The notes: generated from the letters alone by a model not told the origin. Positions 16,398 to 25,390 are shown, counted from the stretch's first letter. The stretch: 64,000 nt of DNA from Bacillota bacterium (GCA_023392615.1 JAEVYT010000030.1:62001-126000), one strand, 5' to 3'. Program-made: numbers and translations.

Positions 16398-17453
16398 ATG
16401 AGAAGATTGAAAAAGTTATTAGCACTGGTTTTAGTAGGAGTATTTGTATTATCTTTAACCGCCTGTGGGAGTGGTGGTGAGAAAAAGGGAAAATTAAACT
16501 TGTTCATGTGGACGGAATATATCCCTGATTCCGTAATTAAGGGATTTGAGAAGGAAACCGGTATTAAAGTTCAGATGCAACCCTATTCTAATAATGAGGA
16601 AATGTTGGCAAAAGTAAAAGGAAGCAGTGCAGGAACCTATGATATTGTTTGTCCGAGTGATTATATGGTAGAGAACATGATCTCCCAGGGCTTATTAAAG
16701 GAAATTGACAAATCCAAGCTAACCAATTTAAAGAATATTGATCCGACTTATATGAATCCAAGCTATGATCCGGATAACAAACACTCCATTCCATATCTGG
16801 GTGGTGCTGGTGTCATCATTTATAATAAGACAAAGGTACCGAAGGATGCGGACTTTACAACCTATAATGAATTATTTAAACCGGCTTATGCAAACTCATT
16901 AGTTGTGCTGGATGACTTTAGATCAATTATTGGTATAACTTCACTTAGCATGGGATATGACATGAATGAAACAAATCCTGATAAACTGGCGAAAGTAAAA
17001 GAAAGATTAATGACATTAAAACCGAATATTAAGAGTTTTGACAGTGATTCTCCGAAGACATTAATGATAACGGAAGAAACCTCAGCCGGTTTATTCTGGA
17101 GTGGGGAAGCAGCAATCGCGTTATCTGAGAATAAGGACTTAGCAGTTTCTTATCCAAAGGAAGGTATGTATTTATTCTTTGATAATTTATGTATTACAAA
17201 AGATGCTAAAAATTCAGAGAATGCATACAAGTTCCTTGATTATGTTATGAGAGCGGATGTAAATAAAGAAATCGTAACCGAATTCCCTTATCTGAACCCG
17301 AATAAGGCAGGCGTGGCACTGATGGGTGATGACTATAAGAATAACCCTGCAATTTCCATCCCGGCAGATGTGATCAGCAAAGGACATTATGTAAAGAATA
17401 TCGGAAAATCAGTGGATCTCTATAGTGAGATATGGGCTGATTTTACAAAATAG
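16398..17453 (+). CDS. potD: spermidine/putrescine-binding lipoprotein PotD
   Basis: A 351-residue extracytoplasmic solute-binding protein anchored by lipobox LTAC with Cys23. The start is ATG 16398, nine bases after AAGGAGG; an ATG at 16389 abuts the SD. LNLFMWTEYIPDSVIKGFEK is the standard PotD opening after the signal, and the polyamine-pocket region includes SDYMVENMI and LFWSGEAAIAL. It captures putrescine or spermidine for PotABC. Followed by the putrescine aminotransferase gene, it links import to catabolism. Confidence 0.94.
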   Translation: MRRLKKLLALVLVGVFVLSLTACGSGGEKKGKLNLFMWTEYIPDSVIKGFEKETGIKVQMQPYSNNEEMLAKVKGSSAGTYDIVCPSDYMVENMISQGLLKEIDKSKLTNLKNIDPTYMNPSYDPDNKHSIPYLGGAGVIIYNKTKVPKDADFTTYNELFKPAYANSLVVLDDFRSIIGITSLSMGYDMNETNPDKLAKVKERLMTLKPNIKSFDSDSPKTLMITEETSAGLFWSGEAAIALSENKDLAVSYPKEGMYLFFDNLCITKDAKNSENAYKFLDYVMRADVNKEIVTEFPYLNPNKAGVALMGDDYKNNPAISIPADVISKGHYVKNIGKSVDLYSEIWADFTK

Positions 17454-17544
17454 GAATGATGTTAATACGAAATCAGTGATTTATAAAACCCCAAGAATAA
17501 TGATCATAAATATGATCAGAAAGCGGAAAGGCTAGGTAATAACT

Positions 17545-18900
17545 ATGAGAAACAAAGAGCAGGTAGTAAAGGAATTAAACAAAGTAATCAAGTTTATTCA
17601 CAGTGACGAGTTGACGGAAGAGGAGAAGAAGGAGATTACACAGGAAACCGTCGAATATTTCGATACCTATGTAAGCCCCGGATGGTTAAAATACCGTAAA
17701 TCTGTTTCAACGAATGCAGCTGTTGTTGAATGGAAGGATTATGGTGCGTACTGCTCTGGATTATACGGAGAAGAATTCATTGACTGTTTAGGTGGATTTG
17801 GTATCTATACCTGTGGTCATCGTAATGAAGAAATCATTGAGACAGTGAAGGCTCAGTTAGAGCATCAAGCACTCCATTCTCAGGAACTATTAGACCCTTT
17901 ACGTGGATATTTAGCAAAGGCAGTCGCAGATATCACACCGGGAGATTTGGAAAAATGTTTCTTTACAAACGGTGGCGCAGAAGCGGTGGAAATGGCTCTA
18001 AAATTAGCAAGAATTGCAACCGGAGGTAAATGGTATATCTCAACCGTAGGTGCGTTTCATGGTAAGTCCATGGGTGCAGTATCCATGGGTGGTAAAGGGA
18101 CTTATCGTGTTCCATATGCGCCAATGGTTCAACAGGTACAGCATGTTGAATACGGTAAAGCAGAAGATATTAGAAAAGCGATCAGTAATCTTAAGGCAGT
18201 TGGAGAGAGTGTTGCAGCGGTTATCTTAGAACCGATTCAGGGTGAAGCGGGTATCATCATTCCGCCAAAAGGATATCTGAAGGAAGTACGTGAAATCTGT
18301 GATGAGTATGGTGTGGCATTAATCTTTGATGAGATTCAGACCGGTATGGGTAGAACCGGTACGATGTTCCGTTGTGAAGCAGAAGAGGTAGTTCCTGATA
18401 TTATGACCTATGGTAAAGCCTTTGGTGGAGGTATCATGCCAATCACCGGTATTATCTGCAGACCGAATATGTGGACTGAAGAACTAGTGGATAATCCATG
18501 GCTTCTTGGTTCTCCTACCTTTGGTGGTAACCCGTTAGCATGTTCCGCAGCGCTGGCAACAATCAAGTATATGCTTGAGAATGATATTCCTGGTCAGTGT
18601 GCAGAAAAGGGAGAATATCTTTTGAGCGGTATTGAGAAATTGGCTAGGAAGTACCCAACCGTAATTGATGAAGTTCGTGGTATTGGTTTAATGATAGGTT
18701 TAGAGTTTGTAACTAGTGATGTTGGTTATAGTGTTGCAAAGGGGATGTTCGCCAGAAGAGTGTTAACGGCAGGTACCTTAGTGAATGCAAAATGTATTCG
18801 TTTTGAGCCGGCTGCAGTTATCACAAAAGAACATATCGATATTATCATCGAGAAATTAGAAGAGGCTATTATCGAAACCAAGGAAGAATATAATCTATAA
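17545..18900 (+). CDS. putrescine aminotransferase (class III PLP enzyme)
   Basis: A 451-residue class III aminotransferase, near the length of E. coli PatA/YgjG, to which the N-terminus (ETVEYFDTYVSPGWLKYRKS) is strikingly similar. PLP-binding features are FTNGGAEAVE, the DEIQTGMGRTG aspartate motif and the Schiff-base lysine in YGKAFGGGIMP. Putrescine aminotransferase moves an amino group to 2-oxoglutarate or pyruvate to give 4-aminobutanal, which cyclises to 1-pyrroline. Position 90 bases after potD supports a polyamine substrate; ornithine or GABA would be alternatives. Confidence 0.88.
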   Translation: MRNKEQVVKELNKVIKFIHSDELTEEEKKEITQETVEYFDTYVSPGWLKYRKSVSTNAAVVEWKDYGAYCSGLYGEEFIDCLGGFGIYTCGHRNEEIIETVKAQLEHQALHSQELLDPLRGYLAKAVADITPGDLEKCFFTNGGAEAVEMALKLARIATGGKWYISTVGAFHGKSMGAVSMGGKGTYRVPYAPMVQQVQHVEYGKAEDIRKAISNLKAVGESVAAVILEPIQGEAGIIIPPKGYLKEVREICDEYGVALIFDEIQTGMGRTGTMFRCEAEEVVPDIMTYGKAFGGGIMPITGIICRPNMWTEELVDNPWLLGSPTFGGNPLACSAALATIKYMLENDIPGQCAEKGEYLLSGIEKLARKYPTVIDEVRGIGLMIGLEFVTSDVGYSVAKGMFARRVLTAGTLVNAKCIRFEPAAVITKEHIDIIIEKLEEAIIETKEEYNL

Positions 18901-18907
18901 TTACAAG

Positions 18908-19030
18908 AGGGCTGTTGCAGTATTTATACAGAATCATTGTGTCAAAAGATTCGAATAAAATACTGCCTTACAACAGCCCTATAATTCTTGATGAAATACT
19001 GCCTTACAATAGCTCTATAATTTTTGATTG
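18908..19030 (+). terminator. terminator hairpin with duplicated right arm
   Basis: AGGGCTGTTG-CAGTATTT at 18908-18925 pairs with AAATACTG...CAACAGCCCT at 18958-18980. The right arm plus flank, 36 bases, is repeated in tandem at 18994-19029 with a few changes, so two alternative partners exist for one left arm. T-rich tail at 19018-19025. Confidence 0.7.
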
Positions 19031-19215
19031 AGGATAGTGAATTATATCGCTTTTTACAATATAAAAGTATAGAAATGATTTATTATACATGAACAAGAAT
19101 TATAATAGTTTGTATAAAAAAGTATTATGATTGATTGTAATACAAGAAGTGAGGTTTTGCACCTCCATAATATTTCACCTGTGATTTGCTACATGCAGGT
19201 AATGAGGAAAGGATC

Positions 19216-20337
19216 ATGGACATGGAACAATTTCGACTGAAGACTACAATACAAAGCTACAATTCCTTTCTGGAATTCTATGAGTGCTATCAGATTGGCA
19301 GTGACGATTTGATTATTACACTGGATTATATCATTCAGAAATACTTAACCGGTCAGAAGGAGCACCCTATATTAATTGATTTTGGTAAGTATGGTTATGG
19401 AGAACCGAATGATGGAATAGTAGAAGCAATTCTTGAAGATATCAAAGGACTTCCCTATAAAAGAGTTGTTGCGATAGGTGGAGGATCTATACTGGATGTT
19501 GCGAAGCTTCTTATATTAAAGAATATATCTCCGGTACAGGATTTGTTTGAGCGAAAGCTAGATATTATCAAGGATAAGGAATTGATACTTATCCCTACTA
19601 CCTGCGGTACCGGTAGCGAAGTAACAAATATATCCATTCTTGAGTTACTGAAGAAAAAGACTAAGCTTGGACTTGCTACCGACGAATTATTTGCGGATTA
19701 CGCAGTACTGATTCCGGAACTTTTGGAATCCCTACCCTTTGGTAGCTTTGGTGCCAGTTCTCTCGATGCATTTATCCATGCGATTGAATCATATCTCTCT
19801 CCGAAAGCGAATGCATTTACCGAGATGTATTCACTAAAGGCGATGGAACTGATTATACAAGGATACCAAAGTATTGTAGCGAAGGGTAAGGAGAGTAAGA
19901 ATGAATACCTAAAAGATTTTCTGATCGCTTCTACCTATGCAGGTATTGCTTTTGGTAATGCCGGTTGTGCCGCAGTTCATGCGCTAAGCTATCCGTTGGG
20001 CTCTGTATTTCATATCGCTCATGGAGAATCCAATTATGCGGTATTCAGCGGAGTATTTCAGCGATACATGAAGTTAAAGCCAGAAGGTAAAATTACAATA
20101 TTGAACAACTTTTTGGCTGAACGCTTGGAGTGCGAAGTGGATCAGGTGTATCAAGAATTAGAAGTATTATTCAACAGTATACTGGAGAAGAAGTCGTTGA
20201 GCGGATATGGGGTCAATTCAGCGCAGCTAGTAGAGTTTACCGATTCAGTATTGGCAAATCAGGGACGCTTATTGGCGAATAATTATGTGGAATTAAAGAG
20301 AGAAGATATTTTAGAAATATATCAATCTGTTTATTAA
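19216..20337 (+). CDS. iron-type alcohol dehydrogenase, probable 4-hydroxybutyrate dehydrogenase
   Basis: A 373-residue Fe-ADH. The sequence and length closely follow the clostridial 4-hydroxybutyrate dehydrogenases: IAIGGGSILDVAKL-type NAD motif, IPTTCGTGSEVTNISILEL, and metal-ligand segments SSLDAFIHAIESYLSP and HALSYPLGSVFHIAHGESN. The enzyme reduces succinate semialdehyde to 4-hydroxybutyrate, or might act on related C4 aldehydes. I place the start at ATG 19216, behind GAGGAAAGG; ATG 19222 is also possible. Next to the putrescine aminotransferase it suggests a C4 route from putrescine toward 4-hydroxybutyrate, but the intermediate steps are not in the window. Confidence 0.82.
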   Translation: MDMEQFRLKTTIQSYNSFLEFYECYQIGSDDLIITLDYIIQKYLTGQKEHPILIDFGKYGYGEPNDGIVEAILEDIKGLPYKRVVAIGGGSILDVAKLLILKNISPVQDLFERKLDIIKDKELILIPTTCGTGSEVTNISILELLKKKTKLGLATDELFADYAVLIPELLESLPFGSFGASSLDAFIHAIESYLSPKANAFTEMYSLKAMELIIQGYQSIVAKGKESKNEYLKDFLIASTYAGIAFGNAGCAAVHALSYPLGSVFHIAHGESNYAVFSGVFQRYMKLKPEGKITILNNFLAERLECEVDQVYQELEVLFNSILEKKSLSGYGVNSAQLVEFTDSVLANQGRLLANNYVELKREDILEIYQSVY

Positions 20338-20377
20338 GATTGGATTTTGGCTTGATAATAAAAGCAGATGAATAGTG

Positions 20378-20413
20378 AAACCGGAGATAGTAAGAATACT
20401 GTCTTCGGTTTTT
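20378..20413 (+). terminator. intrinsic terminator after Fe-ADH gene
   Basis: AAACCGGAGATAGTA pairs with TACTGTCTTCGGTTT, 4-nt loop, with a T run. Confidence 0.85.
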
Positions 20414-20648
20414 GGAATAAGACACCATGTTTATATACTTCATTCTTAATAATTTGAGGTGTAATAATCCTTTAGAATAGAAAGGCATCTATAAAGTTGG
20501 CAATGTTTATTGGTTTACATTCACCGGCTTTGATACTGCTTTTGAATTACTATAATTTTTGGTATATACTATACACATCATGTTATCAGTATAGTTGTAA
20601 CATCACAACCTAATAGATATAATATCTATCAAGGGAAAGAGGTAACAA

Positions 20649-20921
20649 ATGAAACATATTGAACCAGAATTCAAGAAAAACATTGTTCATCTCCACTTAG
20701 AAAAAGGGCGAATACTTACTAGTTTAGCTGATGAATATGGTGTATCCAAAGCGAGTATATCAATATGGATTAAAAATTACCGCGAAGAATGCCAAACCAA
20801 TCAAGAAACCAAAACTGATCATGATTTAATGCAGGAAAACCGTAAACAACTGGAAGAAATACAAAAGGAAAATCAAATCTTAAAAATTGCAGCGGCATTC
20901 TTGGCGAAGGAAATCGATTAA
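20649..20921 (+). CDS. IS3-family transposase OrfA
   Basis: A 90-residue protein with an HTH_Tnp_1 domain (KKNIVHLHLEKGRILTSLAD then YGVSKASISIWIKNYRE) and a leucine-zipper-like C-terminal helix (MQENRKQLEEIQKENQILK). It normally makes a fused OrfAB transposase by -1 frameshifting at the orfA/orfB junction. OrfA appears intact, but its orfB is broken, so the element is probably dead. ATG follows AAGAGG. Confidence 0.88.
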   Translation: MKHIEPEFKKNIVHLHLEKGRILTSLADEYGVSKASISIWIKNYREECQTNQETKTDHDLMQENRKQLEEIQKENQILKIAAAFLAKEID

Positions 20922-21807
20922 TGGTTTATCAATTTATCCAAGGCAACATGAAAGAATTTGGGCTTAGATGGCTTCTCACTAAATTTAAGCTATCTCCTAA
21001 TGCGTATTATAACTTTCTAAAGAATAGAAAGTCTCATTATAGTACACGAAAACAAAAAGCACTTGATACTATACAAAAAATCTATCACGAAACGGGAGGT
21101 ATACTTGGGCACCTAACTATGAGAATCTTTCTCATTCATAAAGGGGATCATTTTAAGTAAAACTACTGTGCACCGTTATATGATTAAAGAACTTGGTCTT
21201 ACATCTATTGTAAAGCGAAAAAAGCCTGGATATGTTAAGGGCAAGGCACACAAGATATTTCCCAATCTAGTGAAACAGGAATTCACTACCGATATTTAAA
21301 TAAAATCTGGTGTACAGACGTTACATATTTATTTTTAACAGACGGACGTAAACGCTACAACTGCTCAATTATAGACCTCTGTGAACGTTCTATTGTTGCA
21401 AGTTTAACTGGAAAGGAAATAACCAGCGTTCTAGCTGTTCAGACTCTGTAAAATGCTTTAAATTCACAAGGACTATAGGTCATCAAGTTATATTACATAA
21501 CGATCAAGGATCTCAATATACATCAAAAGAGTTTGTTAATTACTGCAGAGAAATGGGCGTTATTCAAAGAATGAGTAAAGCTGGATGTCCATATGATAAT
21601 GTTCCTATGGATAGATATTTTAATACATTAAAAATTGAACTGATTTTTCATCGTTATTATCATACTGATGATGAAATAATAAATGCGGTGGAGTACTTTG
21701 CTTATATTTGGAACAACCATGTTTGCCCTCAATCATTTAATAATGGACTAACTCTATATGAAGCTCGTAACAATACAAAAACTTTTAGGTCAAAGTGTTT
21801 AAATTAA
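20921..21807 (+). pseudogene. IS3-family transposase OrfB, broken by frameshifts and stops
   Basis: Pieces of an IS3 OrfB lie in different frames: residues from MVYQFIQGNMKEFGLRWLL to 21160, then a shifted segment (TTVHRYMIKELGLTS, VKRKKPGYVKGKAH), then WCTDVTYLFLTDGRKRYNCS with the first catalytic Asp, then HNDQGSQYTSKEFVNYC with the second, and a last open piece 21553-21807 with GCPYDNVPMDRYFNTLKIEL. Stops occur near 21157 and 21297 and a frame change near 21450. The catalytic Glu of the usual PME motif is Asp here. The gene cannot make a working enzyme. Confidence 0.85.
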
Positions 21808-21969
21808 GCTTGACCACTACAAGTATAGAACTGCAACAATGTAGAATGTGAACAAACACAATCAGAAGAATTTTTTATCATAGTAAATTTTCATGTATAT
21901 TTAATTATATTATAATTAATAAACTATAATTAAAAGCACTATCAATTTTTTGAAAGATAAGGTAAAATA

Positions 21970-22305
21970 ATGAATGATTTGTTTATAAAGAATATTAATG
22001 AAATACAAAGAATTGAAATGAGTGAAATATTTTATTTTACAAAATGTAAACATAAGACTATTGCTGTCACAAAAGATTCCAGTATAGAGATAAATAATTC
22101 GTTGTATTCAATTAGTGCATTATTAGAAAAAAATACTATGTTCTTTAGAACGCATAAAAGTTATATTGTTAATATACATAAAATTCAACATATTAGTAAG
22201 TTTAACAATAGAACCTATAACATAAAATTTAAGGGGATTGAAGATACAGTTTATTGTACACAAAAAAATTTAAATATATTAACAAAAAGAATTTTAATAC
22301 TTTAG
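21970..22305 (+). CDS. stand-alone LytTR DNA-binding protein
   Basis: A 111-residue protein that is almost only a LytTR domain: SEIFYFTKCKHKTIAVT, then FFRTHKSYIVNIHKIQHISK, and a C-terminal strand. It has no receiver domain, so it is not a classical response regulator. It is followed after 46 bases by a small membrane protein, the arrangement of LytTR regulatory systems (HdrRM/BrsRM-like), where the membrane partner holds the regulator inactive. Codon use is very AT-rich compared with the flanking housekeeping genes. A weak SD (AAGGT) precedes the ATG. Confidence 0.82.
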   Translation: MNDLFIKNINEIQRIEMSEIFYFTKCKHKTIAVTKDSSIEINNSLYSISALLEKNTMFFRTHKSYIVNIHKIQHISKFNNRTYNIKFKGIEDTVYCTQKNLNILTKRILIL

Positions 22306-22351
22306 TCTTTTTATCAAAAATATAATAATAAGAAATTTGAGGTGGGTTTTT

Positions 22352-22609
22352 ATGAGCAAAATCACTTTAGTAAGATTCGTTAACATAATAAGTTACTTAA
22401 TAGCTATAATTGAGTACCTATTGTTTTTTCATCTAAGAAAAAGTAACTTTGGTAATGCAATATTATCTTTACAAATATTTTTTTTGGTGGTAATAATATT
22501 ATCAATTATTCCTATATTTTCTAAACGTTTGCCGAAGAAAAAAAAGTTCATACAAATTGTTTTAACAATATTTTTATTTGTTGGATTTTTGTTAACTTTA
22601 TTTCTATAA
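22352..22609 (+). CDS. small three-helix membrane protein, possible LytTR partner
   Basis: An 85-residue very hydrophobic protein with three predicted membrane helices (FVNIISYLIAIIEYLLFF, ILSLQIFFLVVIILSIIPIF, FIQIVLTIFLFVGFLLTLF) and short basic loops. Start ATG 22352, six bases after GAGGTGG. Position after the LytTR gene suggests an inhibitor or sensor for that regulator; an immunity role toward the secreted protein encoded opposite is an alternative. Neither is proven. Confidence 0.68.
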   Translation: MSKITLVRFVNIISYLIAIIEYLLFFHLRKSNFGNAILSLQIFFLVVIILSIIPIFSKRLPKKKKFIQIVLTIFLFVGFLLTLFL

Positions 22610-22649
22610 AGTATAGCTCTAATAGATAATAATATTGGTACAGTACATT

Positions 22650-22677
22650 AAAAGGAGGGAATATCCTCCTTTTTTTT
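22650..22677 (+). terminator. intrinsic terminator after LytTR/membrane pair
   Basis: Perfect stem AAAAGGAGG with CCTCCTTTT, 6-nt loop, eight or more T. Confirms the two genes as a transcription unit. Confidence 0.92.
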
Positions 22678-22704
22678 ATGAAGCTATATAAAATATGTAA
22701 ACAG

Positions 22705-22881
22705 TTTATAAATATCCACTGTATGAAACAAGAGATGTACTATGGTGAGATCTTTTATAGCTATGAACAACTAAAAGAGGCAATAGATAAATACATAAAG
22801 TATTATAACGAGAAACGAATAAAAGAAAAACTAGGATGGATGAGTCCTGTAGAATACAGGCTCAGCCTCTTGGTAGCATAA
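22705..22881 (+). pseudogene. 3' fragment of an IS3-family transposase
   Basis: Only the C-terminal end of an OrfB is left: KQEMYYGEIFYSYEQLKEAI and YIKYYNEKRIKEKLGWMSPV followed by EYR. The usual catalytic regions are absent. It differs in sequence from the broken orfB at 20.9-21.8 kb, so it is the relic of a second IS3-type element. Confidence 0.82.
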
Positions 22882-22884
22882 ATA

Positions 22885-22915
22885 ATTGCGTAGCAGTTAA
22901 AAACTACTACGCAAT
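22885..22915. repeat. hairpin after IS remnant
   Basis: ATTGCGTAG pairs with CTACGCAAT around AGTT/AACT. It may be a terminator or the end of the element. Confidence 0.5.
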
Positions 22916-23028
22916 AAAGTCTAACTTGTTGCGGTCACATCATTTACACACGCTAACATTTATTATAGAGCTAAAAATATTATAGTGGTCAAAACTATCT
23001 AAAATTAACATTATATATAATCCGTCAA

Positions 23029-23907
23029 CTATCGAGCATTACAAGTAAATTTACCACTATAACCTTCTTGCCCATACATTATACCATCGGTCCAAGAATT
23101 ATATGTATAAAATTTATTCCCTTCAGCAGTTAGAAATATACTGAAGCAAACTCCTTTTGTGTATTTTTTTGTACTAGAATTATATCCACCTGCGGATTTA
23201 ATGGAATTTAAGCTAAAACCCACTAATGAAAAAGAAATATTACTCGTACAAGCAGAATATATCATAGAAGCAGTTAAAGTTGTGATACCTAGTTTTGGTT
23301 CTAAATAAGCTAATGCTGCAGAAAGAGCCATTGTCGACGCTCTATCTACAATGTTTAGGTATGCATCCTCATTCATCGCTTGGTATAATTCGGCGACCGC
23401 ATTTTTTGGAATGTAATATTTTCCTAGACATATTACGGAGTATGGCACTGCAGAATCAGAATCTGGTTCCCAGGTACCACCATTTGCCCAATTAGTAGAT
23501 TGTGTATGATAAGCAGCTTTTACAGTTATACTATAACTACTAGATAAAAAATTATTAACAGATATAAGATATGTTGAATTATTATAAAGATGATATACTT
23601 TTTTAAAGGAAGATGTAGTTGTAGTATATCCAATCTGTTTATTGGAGAGTAATCCTTTTTTGTAAATGGAAATATCATTAGGATTAGTGCTCTTAACAGT
23701 AATGTCTATATCTCCTTTAGCATTAAATTTGAACCACATATTAGATTTTTTTGGTATAGTTACCGTTTTGCTTGTACCAAGTGATAAAGAATAGGGTGAA
23801 CTTTTACTTCCTGTTGTTGCAGCTTGTACAATAGAATTCGTACTAGATGTAATTAAAATTATTACCACTAACGTTAAAACCAAAAACTTTTTTAAAATAA
23901 CTCTCAT
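23029..23907 (-). CDS. secreted protein with PPC-like domain, unknown C-terminal domain
   Basis: A 292-residue exported protein. The signal peptide (MRVILKKFLVLTLVVIILIT...VQAA) is cleaved near residue 30. Residues about 38-130 look like a bacterial pre-peptidase C-terminal beta-sandwich (SLGTSKTVTIPKKSNMWFKF, YLISVNNFLSSSYSITV). The rest (WANGGTWEPDSD, CLGKYYIPKNAVAELYQAMN, a hydrophobic stretch near 195-230, FYTYNSWTDGIMYGQEGYSG) matches no family I can name; it has a faint likeness to large secreted bacteriocin-type proteins. It is opposite the LytTR/membrane pair in an AT-rich island between IS relics and cysK, which fits horizontal acquisition. Confidence 0.78.
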   Translation of the reverse strand: MRVILKKFLVLTLVVIILITSSTNSIVQAATTGSKSSPYSLSLGTSKTVTIPKKSNMWFKFNAKGDIDITVKSTNPNDISIYKKGLLSNKQIGYTTTTSSFKKVYHLYNNSTYLISVNNFLSSSYSITVKAAYHTQSTNWANGGTWEPDSDSAVPYSVICLGKYYIPKNAVAELYQAMNEDAYLNIVDRASTMALSAALAYLEPKLGITTLTASMIYSACTSNISFSLVGFSLNSIKSAGGYNSSTKKYTKGVCFSIFLTAEGNKFYTYNSWTDGIMYGQEGYSGKFTCNAR

Positions 23908-24292
23908 TTATTATCTCCTTTTAAATATTAATTTAGATTAATTAATCTGAAAACATATTAGAATAAATAGGATTAAAATGGAAGGATTTGTATTTATTAT
24001 ATACAATAATTAGTTTTTTTATTGAATATGAATACATTAATGTTTGATATGTATTTTTAAAATGACATTTCGGAAGTTTGATGTATGCCATTAACAATAT
24101 ATTGGATGATAAAAATAATTGCTCACCAAATTATTAATAAAACAAATTAAATGAGAAGTAATTCCAGAATAAAAAATTTGGTTTTGTATTTCAGTATAAT
24201 TTTGTTGTTATTACATGGGCGCAATGATAGATATTTATATTTTATATTCATACAAAACATATATGATATATAAAAAAGTCATACCTAGACTA
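23908..24292. other. AT-rich intergenic region, no gene seen
   Basis: Carries the divergent upstream regions of the secreted-protein gene and cysK. Apart from the cysK promoter candidate just after it, I see no structured element. Confidence 0.5.
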
Positions 24293-24321
24293 TTGACATC
24301 GATTAAAAAATGTAATAATAT
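24293..24321 (+). promoter_or_regulatory. promoter of the sulfur operon
   Basis: TTGACA at 24293-24298, 17-bp spacer, TAATAT at 24316-24321, about 55 bases before the cysK ATG. No riboswitch-like structure lies between. Confidence 0.65.
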
Positions 24322-24376
24322 AAAACATATCAATTTACTAGGAAATATACAATTAAAAATATTGGAGGTTATAAAT

Positions 24377-25312
24377 ATGGCAAATATAGCGAAGAATTTA
24401 ACAGACTTAATTGGTAATACACCTTTATTAGAATTATCAAATTATAATGAGGAGCATGGCTTAGAGGCAAAAGTTGTTGCGAAATTAGAATACTTTAATC
24501 CAGCCTCCAGTGTAAAAGATCGTATCGGTTTTGCAATGATTAAAGATGCAGAAGAGAAAGGTCTTATTAACAAGGACACCGTTCTCATTGAACCTACTAG
24601 TGGTAATACAGGTATTGCACTTGCCTTTGTTGCTGCTGCAAGAGGTTATAGATTAATTCTTACGATGCCAGAGACAATGAGTATGGAGCGTCGTAACTTA
24701 TTAAAAGCACTCGGTGCTGAACTGGTTTTAACACCAGGAGCAGAAGGAATTGGAGGATCAATTAAAAAGGCGGAGGAATTAGCAGAGCAAACACCGAATT
24801 CCTATATCCTTCAACAATTTAAAAATCCTGCAAATCCATTAATGCATATCAACACCACAGCAGAAGAGATTTGGAGAGATACCGATGGAGAAGTAGATAT
24901 CTTTATCGCAGGTGTTGGTACCGGCGGTACAGTATCCGGCGTGTCAGAGGGATTGAAAAAGAAGAAACCGGGTGTTCAAGTTATCGCAGTAGAGCCATCC
25001 GATTCTCCTGTATTATCAGGCGGTAACAAAGGCCCTCATAAGATTCAAGGTATTGGCGCAGGCTTTGTTCCAGATAATTATCATAGTGATTTTATCGATG
25101 AGATTTATCAGGTAAAGAATGAAGAAGCATTCGAAACCTCCAGAAAGCTTGCCAAATCAGAAGGCTTATTAGTAGGAATTTCTTCAGGTGCCGCAGCATA
25201 TGCAGCAACTCAGATTGCTAAAAGACCGGAGAATAAAGGAAAGACGATTGTAGTTCTTCTCCCTGACACCGGCGAAAGATATTTATCCACGACATTATAT
25301 CAAGACGCATAA
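24377..25312 (+). CDS. cysK: cysteine synthase A (O-acetylserine sulfhydrylase)
   Basis: A 311-residue PLP enzyme making cysteine from O-acetylserine and sulfide, or from a thiocarboxylate carrier in some relatives. PLP lysine in PASSVKDRIGFAM; substrate loop PTSGNTGIALAF; phosphate-binding GVGTGGTVSGV. I use ATG 24377 behind TTGGAGG; the frame is open to 24215 but without SD or homology. It is the first gene of a sulfur cluster, and the hairpin after it may lower but not abolish read-through to the carrier gene. Confidence 0.95.
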   Translation: MANIAKNLTDLIGNTPLLELSNYNEEHGLEAKVVAKLEYFNPASSVKDRIGFAMIKDAEEKGLINKDTVLIEPTSGNTGIALAFVAAARGYRLILTMPETMSMERRNLLKALGAELVLTPGAEGIGGSIKKAEELAEQTPNSYILQQFKNPANPLMHINTTAEEIWRDTDGEVDIFIAGVGTGGTVSGVSEGLKKKKPGVQVIAVEPSDSPVLSGGNKGPHKIQGIGAGFVPDNYHSDFIDEIYQVKNEEAFETSRKLAKSEGLLVGISSGAAAYAATQIAKRPENKGKTIVVLLPDTGERYLSTTLYQDA

Positions 25313-25326
25313 TAAATGATAAAAAC

Positions 25327-25359
25327 GAGGTTGTTGCAAGATTTTTTGCAACAACCTCT
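25327..25359. terminator. perfect hairpin between cysK and sulfur-carrier gene
   Basis: GAGGTTGTTGCAA pairs perfectly with TTGCAACAACCTC over a 7-nt loop. There is no T run on the + strand, but AAAAAC precedes it, so it would terminate better in reverse. On the + strand it may act as an mRNA-stabilising or attenuating structure. Confidence 0.6.
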
Positions 25360-25390
25360 GTAATATAAAATGGGTAGAAGGAGGCAGTAT

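Larger units (their letters stand above)
20560..21840 (+). mobile_element. degenerate IS3-family insertion sequence
   Basis: Spans orfA and the decayed orfB plus flanks. I could not find convincing terminal inverted repeats or a target duplication, so the ends are approximate. It marks the left side of a low-GC accessory island. Confidence 0.65.

Noticed and set aside
24215..24376. 54-residue N-terminal extension of CysK
   Set aside because: No SD at the upstream ATG; includes the promoter; the family start matches ATG 24377 with a good SD.
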